Shown: in pieces, positions 17,621-26,844 of the stretch
How the letters are laid out: each line of letters begins with the position of its first letter
Position numbering within the stretch: position 1 is the stretch's first letter
DNA from: an uncultured Bacteroidales bacterium
Lineage (GTDB): Bacteria; Bacteroidota; Bacteroidia; Bacteroidales; P3
Direction of reading: 5' to 3'
Length of the DNA stretch: 64,000 nt
Assembly (NCBI GenBank): GCA_944321735.1
Contig: CALUMK010000001.1
Span: 124,001-188,000 of the forward strand
The notes under the pieces: model-generated
Databases searched by the model: none
Told to the model about the DNA's origin: nothing
Seen by the model: only the letters and a program-made list of their open reading frames with translations
Position numbers and translations under genes: made by a program

Positions 17621-17770
17621 TAGTTAGGGAATCCGCTTGGGATTCTTTCCCTTGCCGAAACCGGAAACTTCTCCGGGTTTCGGTGTCGCTTCTCCATCAT
17701 TCAGCCGGAGATGCGGCTTGGGATTTTCCATGCAGGATTCTGCAAAGGCAATCCCTCATCAGGCTGCCTC

Positions 17771-18196
17771 TTATTCGGCCGGAGGCGGAGGCGTGGGGCG
17801 TTTGTTGCCCTGTTCCATCTTGGCATCGATGCTCAAGGTGGCGTGCGGCACCACGCGCAGGCGTTCCTTGTCGATCAGCTTGCCGGTTTCGCGGCAGATG
17901 CCGTAAGTCTTGTTCTCGATACGTACCAGCGCGGCTTCCAGCGAAGCGATGAATTTCTGCTGACGAGCCGCCAAACGGGCGTTCTCTTCCTTGGACATCA
18001 CCTGGTAGCCTTCTTCCAACACTTTGAAAGTGGGCGAGGTGTCGTTGATGTCGTTCTCTCCGTTGTTGGTATAGGCTTCACGCAAGGCTTCCAAGTCCGC
18101 CTTCGCTTTGGCTAACTTTTCGAGGATGATTTGCTTGAATTCTTCCAACTCTTGATCGGAGTAGCGGGTTTTCCCTTCATTGCTGTCTGTTGCCAT
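17771..18196 (-). CDS. TraR/DksA-type zinc-finger protein
   Basis: 141 residues. The N-terminal half is helical and charged ('ELEEFKQIILEKLAKAKADL') as in the DksA coiled coil. The C-terminal part 'YGICRETGKLIDKERLRVVP' matches the TraR/DksA family. Only one of the four zinc-binding cysteines is kept, which seems normal for the Bacteroidota branch and suggests that zinc is not bound. DksA relatives bind the RNA polymerase secondary channel and adjust transcription with ppGpp; that role is inferred here. Neighbour order ileS-dksA-lspA is characteristic of Bacteroidota. Confidence 0.85.
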   Translation of the reverse strand: MATDSNEGKTRYSDQELEEFKQIILEKLAKAKADLEALREAYTNNGENDINDTSPTFKVLEEGYQVMSKEENARLAARQQKFIASLEAALVRIENKTYGICRETGKLIDKERLRVVPHATLSIDAKMEQGNKRPTPPPPAE

Positions 18197-18224
18197 AACT
18201 CTATTCTTTTGTCAAAAGGCCGGG

Positions 18225-18278
18225 GCGGCGGAACTTCGCCGCAACAGAGATGCGCTTTTTGTCGAATCCGCGCATCTC
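18225..18278 (-). other. two stem-loops between ileS and traR/dksA
   Basis: gagatgcgc (18247-18255) pairs with gcgcatctc (18270-18278), and a second small stem gcggcg/cgccgc lies just downstream on the minus strand, followed by TTTT. They may be a weak terminator or processing site in the ileS-dksA gap. Confidence 0.35.
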
Positions 18279-18307
18279 CGTTTGCCTTTTGGGGTTGGAC
18301 ATCGTTT

Positions 18308-21300
18308 TTATGCTTTTTGCAGTTCCACGGCCACGCTGAGTTCTTCGGTCAGTTCCATCTTCGCGGCATCTTGCAAGGCAGAGGCATCGCAGAAATCGAT
18401 CTGCTGGGCCAATGTCTCGGAACAAATATACGCATAATTATGTTCAATTGCCAATTTCAGCGCAGGATTCTGTTCTATCTTCAGGCGGATGCGGTCGGTT
18501 ACTTCCAGACCCTTGTCCTTGCGCAGGTTCTGGATTCGGTTCACTAACTCGCGCGCCAGGCCTTCTTCAATCAAGGTGTCGTTGAGCGCGATATCCAGGG
18601 CTACGGTCAGCAGGCCTTCGTTGGTTACCGCCCAGCCGGGGATGTCCTCGGTGTAGATATCCACGTCTTCCAAGGTGATTTCCACCGGTTCGCCCGCTAC
18701 CTCAAAGGCATAACGGCTGTCTTTTTCCAGCTTTGCGATGGCTTCGGAATCCATTTGGCCGGTGATGTAAGCCGCGATTGGCTTCATCAGTTTCCCGTAC
18801 TTGGGTCCCAAGGCCTTGAAATTCGGTTTTATTTTCTTGCTGAGGAACTTGGAATCGGTGATGAAGGCCACTTCCTTCACGTTCACTTCCGACATGATGA
18901 GGTTCTGCACGCTTTCCACCTGTTTCTTGAAGTGCTCGTCCAAGGCGGGCAACATGATTTTCTGCAAGGGCTGGCGGACTTTGAGGTTCTGCTTCTTGCG
19001 CAGCGAGAGCACCAAGGAGCAGATTTTCTGTGCCAGTTGCATCCGTTCTTCCAGGTCCTTGTCCACCATTTCGGCATGGTGGGCAGGGAAGTCGCAGAGG
19101 TGGACCGAGAGGGCGTTTTCCTTGCCGGTCACGGTGTTGAGGTCGTTGTACAGGCGGTCGGCAAAGAAAGGCGCGATGGGCGACATCAGCTTGGCCAAAG
19201 TGACCAGACAGGTATATAGGGTCTGGTAGGCCGAGGTCTTGTCCTCGCCCTGCCCGCCTTTCCAGAAACGCCGGCGGCTGAGGCGCACGTACCAGTTGCT
19301 GAGCCGTTCATCCACAAAGGCTTGCATCAGGCGTGCCGCCCGGGTCGGCTCGTACTCGTCAAAGGCTTTGTCCACTTCCTTGATCAGGGTGTTGAGTTCG
19401 GAAAGGATCCAGCGGTCGATTTCGGGCCGGCGGCTGTAGTCTATGTCGGTTTCCTTGTAGTCGAAGCCGTCGATATTGGCATACAAGGCAAAGAAGCTGT
19501 AGGTGTTGTACAGTGTTCCGAAGAACTTGCGCTGCACTTCCACAATGCCTTCTTCATCGAATTTGAGGTTGTCCCAAGGCTGGGAGTTGCTGATCATGTA
19601 CCAGCGGGTGGCATCCGAGCCGTATTTTTCGATGGTCTTGAACGGATCCACGGCGTTGCCCAAACGTTTGGACATCTTGTTGCCGTTCTTGTCCAATACC
19701 AAGCCATTGGAAACCACATGCTTGTAGGCTACCGAGTCGAACACCATGCTGGCAATCGCGTGCAGGGTGAAGAACCATCCACGAGTCTGATCCACGCCTT
19801 CGGCGATGAAGTCGGCCGGGAAGCGGTGCGGGAAGCGGTCCTTGTTTTCGAAGGGGTAGTGCAACTGGGCATAAGGCATCGAGCCGCTGTCGAACCATAC
19901 ATCGATCAGGTCCGGTTCGCGGAACATCTTCTGCCCGGTAGGCGATACCAGGATGATATCGTCCACGTAGGGCCGGTGCAGGTCGAAGTGTTCGTAGTTG
20001 GCTTCGCTCATGTCGCCGTCCTTATAGGCTTCGAGCGGGTTCTTGCTCATGAAGCCGGCCTTGACGCTCTTTTCGATTTCGGCCTTGAGTTCGGCTACCG
20101 AGCCGATGCAGAGCTGTTCCTTGCGGTCTTCCGATACCCAGATGGGCAGCGGGGTTCCCCAGTAGCGCGAACGGGAGAGGTTCCAATCGACCAGGTTTTC
20201 GAGCCAGTTGCCGAAACGCCCGGTACCGGTAGCTTCAGGCTTCCAGCCGATAGTCTTGTTGAGGCCGATCATCTTTTCCTTGCAGGCCGTGGTCCGGATG
20301 AACCAGGAGTCCAACGGGTAGTAGATGATGGGCTTGTCGGTACGCCAGCAGTGCGGGTAGGAGTGTTCGTGCTTGCCGGATTTGAAAGCCAGGTTCTCTT
20401 TCTTGAGCTTGACGATGATGTCCACGTCCACCGGTTCGGTGGTCTTGGGATCGTAGTCCGGCTCGTATTGCGGTTTGACAAAACGGCCCGAAAACTCGCC
20501 CATGCCGTCCACGAAGCGGCCTTGGCGGTCCACTAAGCAGAGGGAGCCGATGCCGTTGAGCTTGCCCACCTTGAAGTCGTCCGCCCCGAAGCTGGGGGCG
20601 ATATGCACGATACCGGTACCGTCTTCGGTGGTCACGAAGTCGCCGCTGATTACGCGGAACGCATCCCCGTCGGTGGGCTGGTGGTAGGGCATCAGCTGTT
20701 CGTAGCGCATGCCGACCATTTCGCTGCCTTTGAATTCGGCCACCACTTCGTAGGGGATGGCTTTGTCGCCGGGCTTGTAGTCTTCCAATTTGAGTTCGGC
20801 ATCCTTTTCGGGGAAGTAGGCGTGCAGCCTTTCCTTGCCGAGGATGACCGTAATCGGAAGCCCGGTATAGGGATTGAAGGTGTTGACTTCCAAATAGTCG
20901 ATATTAGGCCCGACGCAGAGGGCGGTGTTGGACGGCAGGGTCCAGGGCGTGGTGGTCCAAGCCAGTATGTAAAGGGGGCTCTTGGCTTTGGCGAAGAATC
21001 TTTCCGACTCGGCGTTGCGGATCACCTTGAACTGGGCAGTGAGGATGTTGTCCTTGACCATGCGGTAGCATCCGGGCTGGTTCAGTTCATGGGTGCTGAG
21101 CCCGGTCCCGGCGGCCGGGGAGAAAGGCTGGATGGAATAGCCTTTGTAAAGCAGGTCTTTGTCGTAAAGCTGCTTGAGCAGATACCAGACGCTTTCTATG
21201 TATTTGTTGGTAAAGGTGATATAAGGATGTTCGAGGTCGACCCAGTAGCCCATCTTGCGGGTCAGGTCGTCCCAAAGGTCCTTGTATTTCATCACTTCCT

Positions 21301-21667
21301 TGCGGCAAGCGTTGTTGTAGTCTTCTACGCTGATTTTCTTGCCGATATCTTCTTTGGTGATGCCTAAGTTCTTTTCCACGCCCAGTTCTACGGGAAGGCC
21401 GTGGGTGTCCCAGCCGGCTTTTCGTTCCACATAGAAGCCTTTGAGGGTCTTGTAACGGCAGAAAATATCCTTGATGGTGCGGGCCATCACATGGTGGATG
21501 CCCGGCGTGCCGTTGGCCGAAGGAGGCCCTTCGTAGAACACGAAGTCCGGATGGCCTTCGCGCAGCTTGAGGCTCTGCTCGAAGCAATGGTTCTCTTCCC
21601 AGGATTTTCTGACGCTTTCTCCAATTTCGGAAAGCTTAAGTTGTTGATATTCTCTGTACTTTGTCAT
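18308..21667 (-). CDS. ileS: isoleucyl-tRNA synthetase
   Basis: 1119 residues, the long eukaryote/archaea-like type with extended C-terminus. The class I signatures are 'SANGTPGIHHVMART' near residue 50 (HIGH equivalent GIHH) and 'NKMSKRLGNAVDP' (KMSKS equivalent KMSKR). The editing domain (about 190-400) and anticodon-binding domain (about 690-850) are present. The enzyme charges tRNA-Ile and edits Val-tRNA-Ile. The final ~200 residues fit the long-type tail. The gene starts 36 bases downstream (minus strand) of a repeated promoter-like unit at 21703-21735. Confidence 0.96.
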   Translation of the reverse strand: MTKYREYQQLKLSEIGESVRKSWEENHCFEQSLKLREGHPDFVFYEGPPSANGTPGIHHVMARTIKDIFCRYKTLKGFYVERKAGWDTHGLPVELGVEKNLGITKEDIGKKISVEDYNNACRKEVMKYKDLWDDLTRKMGYWVDLEHPYITFTNKYIESVWYLLKQLYDKDLLYKGYSIQPFSPAAGTGLSTHELNQPGCYRMVKDNILTAQFKVIRNAESERFFAKAKSPLYILAWTTTPWTLPSNTALCVGPNIDYLEVNTFNPYTGLPITVILGKERLHAYFPEKDAELKLEDYKPGDKAIPYEVVAEFKGSEMVGMRYEQLMPYHQPTDGDAFRVISGDFVTTEDGTGIVHIAPSFGADDFKVGKLNGIGSLCLVDRQGRFVDGMGEFSGRFVKPQYEPDYDPKTTEPVDVDIIVKLKKENLAFKSGKHEHSYPHCWRTDKPIIYYPLDSWFIRTTACKEKMIGLNKTIGWKPEATGTGRFGNWLENLVDWNLSRSRYWGTPLPIWVSEDRKEQLCIGSVAELKAEIEKSVKAGFMSKNPLEAYKDGDMSEANYEHFDLHRPYVDDIILVSPTGQKMFREPDLIDVWFDSGSMPYAQLHYPFENKDRFPHRFPADFIAEGVDQTRGWFFTLHAIASMVFDSVAYKHVVSNGLVLDKNGNKMSKRLGNAVDPFKTIEKYGSDATRWYMISNSQPWDNLKFDEEGIVEVQRKFFGTLYNTYSFFALYANIDGFDYKETDIDYSRRPEIDRWILSELNTLIKEVDKAFDEYEPTRAARLMQAFVDERLSNWYVRLSRRRFWKGGQGEDKTSAYQTLYTCLVTLAKLMSPIAPFFADRLYNDLNTVTGKENALSVHLCDFPAHHAEMVDKDLEERMQLAQKICSLVLSLRKKQNLKVRQPLQKIMLPALDEHFKKQVESVQNLIMSEVNVKEVAFITDSKFLSKKIKPNFKALGPKYGKLMKPIAAYITGQMDSEAIAKLEKDSRYAFEVAGEPVEITLEDVDIYTEDIPGWAVTNEGLLTVALDIALNDTLIEEGLARELVNRIQNLRKDKGLEVTDRIRLKIEQNPALKLAIEHNYAYICSETLAQQIDFCDASALQDAAKMELTEELSVAVELQKA

Positions 21668-21702
21668 TTTGTCTTATGCTCCGCTACCTTTTGTGAAAGG
21701 GA

Positions 21703-21733
21703 CAAAGATAGTGCAAGCCGAGCGCAAAGACAA
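21703..21733 (-). promoter_or_regulatory. promoter of ileS carried on a repeat unit
   Basis: On the minus strand TTG (21733-21731), a 20-base spacer and TAtcTTTG (21710-21703). Expected start near 21696 leaves a leader of about 30 bases before ileS. The same sequence recurs exactly at 21953-21985. Confidence 0.6.
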
Positions 21734-21985
21734 GCACTCCCTCGCTTGATCTTTGCCGAGGCGTAGCCTATCTTCGGGCGAAGCCCAGCGATAGTGAAAG
21801 TCGAGAGCAATGCCAACAAACTTGTTTGGTTGGCATTGCCGAGACGCATCCAATGCCCCGATTAAGCCGAGAGCCATGTCAAGCCAATTCCCTGCTTGCG
21901 CATGGCCGAGGCAGAGGGGCTTCGATGAAATCAATCTTCGATGTGAAGCACTCAAAGATAGTGCAAGCCGAGCGCAAAGACAAGC
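21703..21985. repeat. array of three hairpin repeats with a 33-bp exact direct repeat
   Basis: 21703-21735 and 21953-21985 are identical over 33 bases (core gtgcaagccgagcgcaaaga). A degenerate third unit starts near 21789 (gatagtgaaagtcgagagca). Each unit continues into a hairpin: gcaaagacaagc with gcttgatctttgc, gcaatgccaac with gttggcattgc (21807-21839), and gccatg with catggc (about 21873-21905). Similar 'gcaagccgag' hairpin elements are, as I recall, scattered in Bacteroidales genomes; a further relative occurs at about 55697. The remainder of 21668-22083 holds no gene. Confidence 0.7.
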
Positions 21986-22083
21986 CCATTCCATATTGCG
22001 GTATTTGGGAGAGATACCTGTATAGTCAGATGGTAGAGGATAAGTGAAAATTCAGAGCCTATTCTGGAGCCGGTCGAAGGATG

Positions 22084-22638
22084 TCATTCCCAGATTTCAT
22101 TTTCCTCCCATTCCCCGGCATCGCCTTCTACAAAGGATTCGTATGAATTGATATCATCTACTTCCGGGTCTCCGGTGGGGGCGATATTGGCATCGTAGTC
22201 GTCAAAGTCCATATAGGCATCGTAATCGTCGGATAGGCGGCTCATGATGTCGATTTCGTCTTGGCCGGTCTTGCCCTGTTGCGTTTTTATGCTGTATTCC
22301 GTACGGATGACACGATAGCGGCGATTCAGGTTTTCTATCTCTCTTTTGTGCTCTTTCCACATGCGGGTGTAAGAGGCTTCTCCCTTTTTTATGTATTCCT
22401 CTTGATTCCAAGGATATTCGGGCGAAGCCCAATCCTGGGTATTGCCAAGGCTTTCCAAGTAGGCTTGACGGTCTTCATTGGTCCAATCTTGCTCGAATTT
22501 GTCGTACCACTGATGCTTTGTGCAGGGTTTAGGATGTGCAGATTCTTCTGGTGGATAGCAGAAGTCGCAACTATGGAATAGCATGCCGATTAGCAGGATG
22601 AAAATGGAATCGCTACGTTTCGGGACTATATCGTACAT
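22084..22638 (-). CDS. hypothetical lipoprotein
   Basis: 184 residues, no family recognised. The N-terminus has a hydrophobic stretch ending in a lipobox-like 'LFHSC' (Cys near 24), so outer-membrane or periplasmic lipoprotein attachment is likely. The rest is very polar and acidic, rich in Trp, Tyr, Asp and Glu ('WASPEYPWNQEEYIKKGEAS'), and ends in a strongly acidic tail. A -7 like element TAtaTTTG lies on the minus strand at 22741-22734. A neighbouring small membrane protein gene lies upstream. Confidence 0.6.
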   Translation of the reverse strand: MYDIVPKRSDSIFILLIGMLFHSCDFCYPPEESAHPKPCTKHQWYDKFEQDWTNEDRQAYLESLGNTQDWASPEYPWNQEEYIKKGEASYTRMWKEHKREIENLNRRYRVIRTEYSIKTQQGKTGQDEIDIMSRLSDDYDAYMDFDDYDANIAPTGDPEVDDINSYESFVEGDAGEWEENEIWE

Positions 22639-22794
22639 GGTGCGTTTTTTTATAGCTTAAGGAAAGCCGGATTGTCTTTCGGACTTGCTGCCTGCGACAG
22701 GCGCAGGGCGAACCTGTTTTTGTGGGAATAATGCAAATATACAACATTCTTTCATACGTAACCTTCGGAATCCATGGCCGTGCCTTTAGTGGTT

Positions 22795-23067
22795 TTAATA
22801 AAGCCATACAGCAAGGAACCAGCAAAAAAGCACAAAGTCCAACAAGGCTACAGCCACCATGGCTATGAACCAGAAGACGGTGGCACCGTCAGTTTTTTCT
22901 GTTTTTTCAGCGGTTTCAACCGGGGGATCGGGTGATGGGATAGGATAATTGAGAGGGACATGGTAGTTTCTCCGCCAGGTATGCATGGTTTTTCCTGAGA
23001 AGAATATTTTGTACGCCCCATTCACTATGCGTGGGTCGTAGGGGAGACTGCGCCTTTTCCTTGCCAT
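22795..23067 (-). CDS. small single-pass membrane protein, unknown function
   Basis: 90 residues. A basic N-terminal half ('MARKRRSLPYDPRIVNGAYK') is followed by a proline-rich linker and one C-terminal hydrophobic segment 'FWFIAMVAVALLDFVLFCWF' ending two residues from the stop. This is the layout of a tail-anchored protein with a cytoplasmic basic domain. No family recognised. A possible 32-residue protein gene lies just upstream on the same strand. Confidence 0.5.
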   Translation of the reverse strand: MARKRRSLPYDPRIVNGAYKIFFSGKTMHTWRRNYHVPLNYPIPSPDPPVETAEKTEKTDGATVFWFIAMVAVALLDFVLFCWFLAVWLY

Positions 23068-23125
23068 AGTTTTATTGTTTTTGAGTTGTTCTTTTTATGC
23101 TTTTTTCTACCTGCTCAGGTCTTGG

Positions 23126-23224
23126 TTATGAGCAGCAATATATCATTGTCAAGAGTGCCAAGGCGATTATGCCGCCGAATGCTGTGAACAGTTTCAATTC
23201 AAATCTAAATTCTTTGTCAGTCAT
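23126..23224 (-). CDS. possible 32-residue membrane peptide
   Basis: ATG at 23224 to TAA at 23126. The peptide begins 'MTDKEFRFELKLFTAFGG' and continues with a hydrophobic helix ending in two Cys and a Ser. Charged start plus one membrane segment is typical of a small membrane protein. It lies in the same strand and neighbourhood as two other unknown small genes, with a -7 element TActTTTG on the minus strand at 23342-23335. No homologue known to me; it may be chance. Confidence 0.35.
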   Translation of the reverse strand: MTDKEFRFELKLFTAFGGIIALALLTMIYCCS

Positions 23225-23334
23225 TGCATTTGTATTTCAGGGTTGTTGGAACTCAGTTGTGTTTGTGTGTCTGTTGTTCGACCACGGGAGGATGGTTTGT
23301 TTCTGCGGGTATGGTCTATTGCCGTTTTGTAATG

Positions 23335-23461
23335 CAAAAGTAGGGTGGGTGTCAGAATGTGTCGTTTTTCTGCCGTTTTTGCTCGTTCGATTTTTTTTTA
23401 TTCGGTGTTTTTGGGGGTAGGACGTTTTGGTTCGTGCAATGGGGAAAATTTGTTACTTTTG
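23335..23461. promoter_or_regulatory. divergent promoter region of the first AAA-ATPase copy
   Basis: On the plus strand TActTTTG lies at 23454-23461 with a -33 candidate TTCG at 23431 or TTTG at 23426. On the minus strand TActTTTG lies at 23342-23335. The same arrangement is repeated before the second copy (28238-28366 region). Otherwise the 23225-23537 gap shows nothing. Confidence 0.5.
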
Positions 23462-23537
23462 GCATGGCGTTCGACTTTCACTGTCGTTGAAATTCAGAGC
23501 GGTGGCATCGCAGGCCAGAAAACAAAAAGAGAAAGTC

Positions 23538-25088
23538 ATGTTGTACCCGATAGGAATTCAGAATTTTGAAAGCCTCCGCAAGGGAGGATTCACGTATGTG
23601 GACAAGACGGGATTGATTTACCAGCTTGCCGCTACGGGGCGGTATTATTTCTTGGGCCGTCCGCGGCGGTTCGGCAAGAGCCTGCTTTTATCGACGATGG
23701 AAGCCTATTTCCAAGGGAAGAAAGAACTTTTCAGAGGCTTAGCACTTGAGAACCTGGAAAAGGACTGGACGGAATACCCAGTGCTGCATTTGGACTTGGG
23801 CGGCAAGACATACCGGCAAGAAAAAGACTTGGAATTGCTTTTGGATATGCATTTGTGCCGATGGGAGAAATCAATAGGAATGCAAGTGCAATACCCTGAA
23901 CCCGATCTTCGATTCCAAACCATCATCGACACGGCTTACGAGAAGACAGGCAAGCCGGTGGTGATATTGATAGACGAGTACGACAAGCCGATAGTGGACA
24001 ATCTGGACAGAGAGGAGCTGAAAGAGGCGTTCCGGAGCCGACTGTCGGGTTTCTACAGCGTGATGAAAGCGCAGGACGGCAAGATTCGTTTTGGCTTCCT
24101 GACGGGCATCACCAAGATCGGCCAGCTGAACATCTTCAGCGGTCTCAACAATCTCAAGGACATATCTATCGACCCTCGTTATGTGGACTTGTGCGGGATT
24201 TCGGAGCAGGATTTGCACCGGTATTTCGATGAAGGCGTGCAGGAGCTGGCCGATGCCAACAATCTGAGCAAAGAGGCTTGCTATGCCAAGCTGGCGCGGT
24301 TTTATGATGGCTATCATTTTTCCATGAAGAGCGTTGGAATATACAATCCATTCAGCTTGCTTAGCACGCTTGATGCCAAGATATTCACCGAATACTGGTA
24401 CGCTACCGGCACGCCCACTTTTCTGACGGTGGCCTTGAAACAGACCGGGAAAGATATTTCGGAACTGATAGCCAACGAGGTGGAGGTGGACATCACCGAC
24501 CTGTCCCAAGTGGATTCGTACCGGGTCAATCCCATACCGCTCTTATACCAGACCGGTTATCTGACCATCAAGGATGCGAATCCCGACTTCGGCACCTGCC
24601 GTCTGGGCTTTCCCAACCGGGAGGTCAAGAACGGCTTCCTCAGGATGCAGTTGGCGCTTTATGTGCCCGAAGTGGAATCCATAGGGAGCAATGTCTTGGT
24701 ACTCCGCTTGTACAGGGCCATCGAGGCGGGCAAGCCGGAGGAGATGATGAAGCTGCTGGACGGGCTGTTTGCCGGTCAGAATTACCAAATCCAGGACAAG
24801 GCGGAGAAGAACGTCCAGTATGCGATGTCCATCATATTCAATCTTTTGGGGCAGCACGTGCATACGGAATGCCAGACGAGCAACGGGCGTATAGACCTGT
24901 TCATCGAGAACAAGGACTATATCTATATCATCGAGTTGAAAATCGATGCCAGCGCGGAGGAGGCCTTGCAACAGATTGAAGACAAGGGCTATGCGCGTCC
25001 GTATGTAGCCGACCCGCGCAAGCTCTTCAAGATAGGCGTCAACTTTTCCACCCAAACCCGGCGTATCGAGGAGTGGAAAATCATCTGA
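23538..25088 (+). CDS. AAA-ATPase-like / PD-(D/E)XK nuclease-superfamily protein, copy 1
   Basis: 516 residues from the ATG at 23538. An N-terminal AAA-ATPase-like domain (Pfam AAA-ATPase_like) has an atypical P-loop 'GRPRRFGKSLLL' near residues 38-49 and Walker B 'VVILIDEYDKP' near 148. The C-terminal domain has a PD-(D/E)XK signature, 'GRIDLFIENKDYIYIIELK', with Asp and E-x-K. The family is very common in Bacteroidales, often in many copies. A nuclease or mobile-element link has been proposed, but function is not established. The last ~210 codons are nearly identical to copy 2 at 28441, while residues about 90-125 differ strongly. Confidence 0.85.
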   Translation: MLYPIGIQNFESLRKGGFTYVDKTGLIYQLAATGRYYFLGRPRRFGKSLLLSTMEAYFQGKKELFRGLALENLEKDWTEYPVLHLDLGGKTYRQEKDLELLLDMHLCRWEKSIGMQVQYPEPDLRFQTIIDTAYEKTGKPVVILIDEYDKPIVDNLDREELKEAFRSRLSGFYSVMKAQDGKIRFGFLTGITKIGQLNIFSGLNNLKDISIDPRYVDLCGISEQDLHRYFDEGVQELADANNLSKEACYAKLARFYDGYHFSMKSVGIYNPFSLLSTLDAKIFTEYWYATGTPTFLTVALKQTGKDISELIANEVEVDITDLSQVDSYRVNPIPLLYQTGYLTIKDANPDFGTCRLGFPNREVKNGFLRMQLALYVPEVESIGSNVLVLRLYRAIEAGKPEEMMKLLDGLFAGQNYQIQDKAEKNVQYAMSIIFNLLGQHVHTECQTSNGRIDLFIENKDYIYIIELKIDASAEEALQQIEDKGYARPYVADPRKLFKIGVNFSTQTRRIEEWKII

Positions 25089-25243
25089 GGAGTATTTTTC
25101 TGGTTTCGTCAACGTGTCTCTTCGGCACCCTCTGCTTTTTAAACACGCAGGCGGGAATTAAATCGGCATCGTTTATTGAGATATTGATTGTGCGGGGATG
25201 CTTCTGCTTCAAACAAATATGGTTTTTGGAAAAGTTTATCGTG

Positions 25244-25921
25244 TTATCTTAGAATGTTGATAAGGTTGATAAGTAGGATGAGTAAGAAGAATGCTAATCC
25301 TAAAATAATAAGAATTGTACCTACAAGGTTTGTGGCTTCGAAGCAAAGAAGGAGGACGCTTGCCAGAATATAGACGATAAGGATTTTGTCTATGACTCGA
25401 CTGTTTTTGTCTATATCCGATTGTGTGGCGTTTCTGTTTTGATTATTGGTCTTTTCTTCTTTGTCCTTTGTCGTTGTGTGTGGAGTTTTTTCAGTCGTAT
25501 TGAGAACAGAGATAGATAAGATATGGAGTTCACTAATTTGAATTCCGTATTGTTCCAGTATATTATTGGTTTGTGTTAGGATGTTACTCGATATTAGAGG
25601 TAAATGGCTATGTAGGGCAAAAACGGACAGTCGGTTTGAGGATGTTCCGTGGATTAGATAGGTTTCAAGTGTTTGGGCGATTTTTTGTTGGCAGTAAGAA
25701 ATAATCGGGGCTGGGTTATGTGTTTTATAGCCATCGATTCCTGTCAAAAGCTCTGGTTTGCTAATCTTCAAGCTGAATTCGCCATAGGCTCCTACAGGTT
25801 GAATTCGGCCAAGGGGATCTCTTATTTGCATAGCTTTGGATGTTCCCCATTTCAACTCTCTTAGTTCGGTTTGATTTATAGGAAATATGTTAGGGATAGG
25901 ATTGATTGTTTGGTTTTCCAT
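25244..25921 (-). CDS. SPFH-domain (YdjI/virion-core-like) protein with C-terminal membrane anchor
   Basis: 225 residues. The pattern 'ELKWGTSKAMQIRDPLGRIQ' then 'PVGAYGEFSLKISKPELL' resembles the SPFH/Band-7 variant of YdjI-type proteins (WGT, D, G-x-Y/F-x-x-x-I-x-x-P). 'ILEQYGIQISELHILSISVL' fits the end of the domain. A polar Asn/Thr/Lys linker leads to two C-terminal membrane segments (about 185-225). SPFH proteins form membrane-bound oligomers. In other bacteria YdjI-like proteins are associated with zinc-ribbon partners, and a zinc-ribbon membrane protein is encoded nearby (26845-27810). Base composition is markedly more A+T-rich than the housekeeping genes. Confidence 0.55.
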   Translation of the reverse strand: MENQTINPIPNIFPINQTELRELKWGTSKAMQIRDPLGRIQPVGAYGEFSLKISKPELLTGIDGYKTHNPAPIISYCQQKIAQTLETYLIHGTSSNRLSVFALHSHLPLISSNILTQTNNILEQYGIQISELHILSISVLNTTEKTPHTTTKDKEEKTNNQNRNATQSDIDKNSRVIDKILIVYILASVLLLCFEATNLVGTILIILGLAFFLLILLINLINILR

Positions 25922-25979
25922 GTACTTTGAGTTTTCGCATTGTTCGATTCCATTGAAGGGAATCCTTTATGGTCGCTTG

Positions 25980-26750
25980 TCAAAATGATAGCTTGCGTGA
26001 GATGATAGATTTCATTCTGTCTAAAAATCCATGACGGTCATTGCGTTTGTCTTGAATTTCGGGCAGCGTATCTCCTTCATATAGGATGCTGGCAGAATAA
26101 GAATCTGTGTTTTCAGATTCGACAAAGCGGACAAGGGCATAGCACGTGTTTTCGATTTCGTAAGTTACTAAATATTCAGTGTGGTGTTCGGAGGCGGTCT
26201 CATGTTCATAATCCCATTGCAGAATAGTAACTTTGTCATCTGCTATATCGCAGATGTAATCGAAGTATGCTTGGATTAGGTTGGTTATGTCCGAGATGAC
26301 ATGGCAATACTTTAAGTCTTGTATGTTGTCTGCCACTTTCAATCTTTCCGGATTATAGTAGTATCCGTTTCGCTTCATGGCGAATGCGTATTCTTCAGCA
26401 TCGGATTTCCATAAGAAGTAACTTGCTGTATTGGAACTACAGAATGGCAATTGATTTAATAGGTTTTCGAAATAGTGAACGTAATCAAGGCTTTCCAAAT
26501 CATACTTGCTTGTTGTATGACTGTTGCTCTTGTTGGGGTCTATCTTTTCGATAGTAATGTTTTCCTTGTGTAATTTTGTGAAAAAACTTTCATTTAATTC
26601 ATTGATTAATTGATTTTCTGCGCAATTGCGGAGTGTCCATGATTTTATTTCCGGATTTTCGGCTAATTTCGGAGGTTTGTTGCATGCGGTTAGAATAACA
26701 GCGAGGAACAATATTATTGTATTGCGGTATGAAAAGCGTGATTTTTTCAT
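25980..26750 (-). CDS. hypothetical lipoprotein in A+T-rich island
   Basis: 256 residues. The signal sequence 'NTIILFLAVILTACNKPPK' ends in a clear lipobox (LTAC, Cys near 23). The mature part is polar and shows no family I recognise; it includes several Tyr/Trp/Asp-rich stretches ('YFDYICDIADDKVTILQWDY'). Like its neighbour it is rich in A+T and in Asn, Lys and Ile codons, in contrast to the G+C-rich core genes. It lies between the SPFH gene and the zinc-ribbon gene, all on the minus strand, with gaps of about 60 and 95 bases that allow one transcript. Confidence 0.7.
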   Translation of the reverse strand: MKKSRFSYRNTIILFLAVILTACNKPPKLAENPEIKSWTLRNCAENQLINELNESFFTKLHKENITIEKIDPNKSNSHTTSKYDLESLDYVHYFENLLNQLPFCSSNTASYFLWKSDAEEYAFAMKRNGYYYNPERLKVADNIQDLKYCHVISDITNLIQAYFDYICDIADDKVTILQWDYEHETASEHHTEYLVTYEIENTCYALVRFVESENTDSYSASILYEGDTLPEIQDKRNDRHGFLDRMKSIISRKLSF

Positions 26751-26844
26751 GGCTATTCAGGTATATGGAGGATTTTATAAATGGTATTGCTTGACTTTCG
26801 GGCATCCTGATTTCTAGAATCCGCCTTATGTTTTTATTGTAAAT

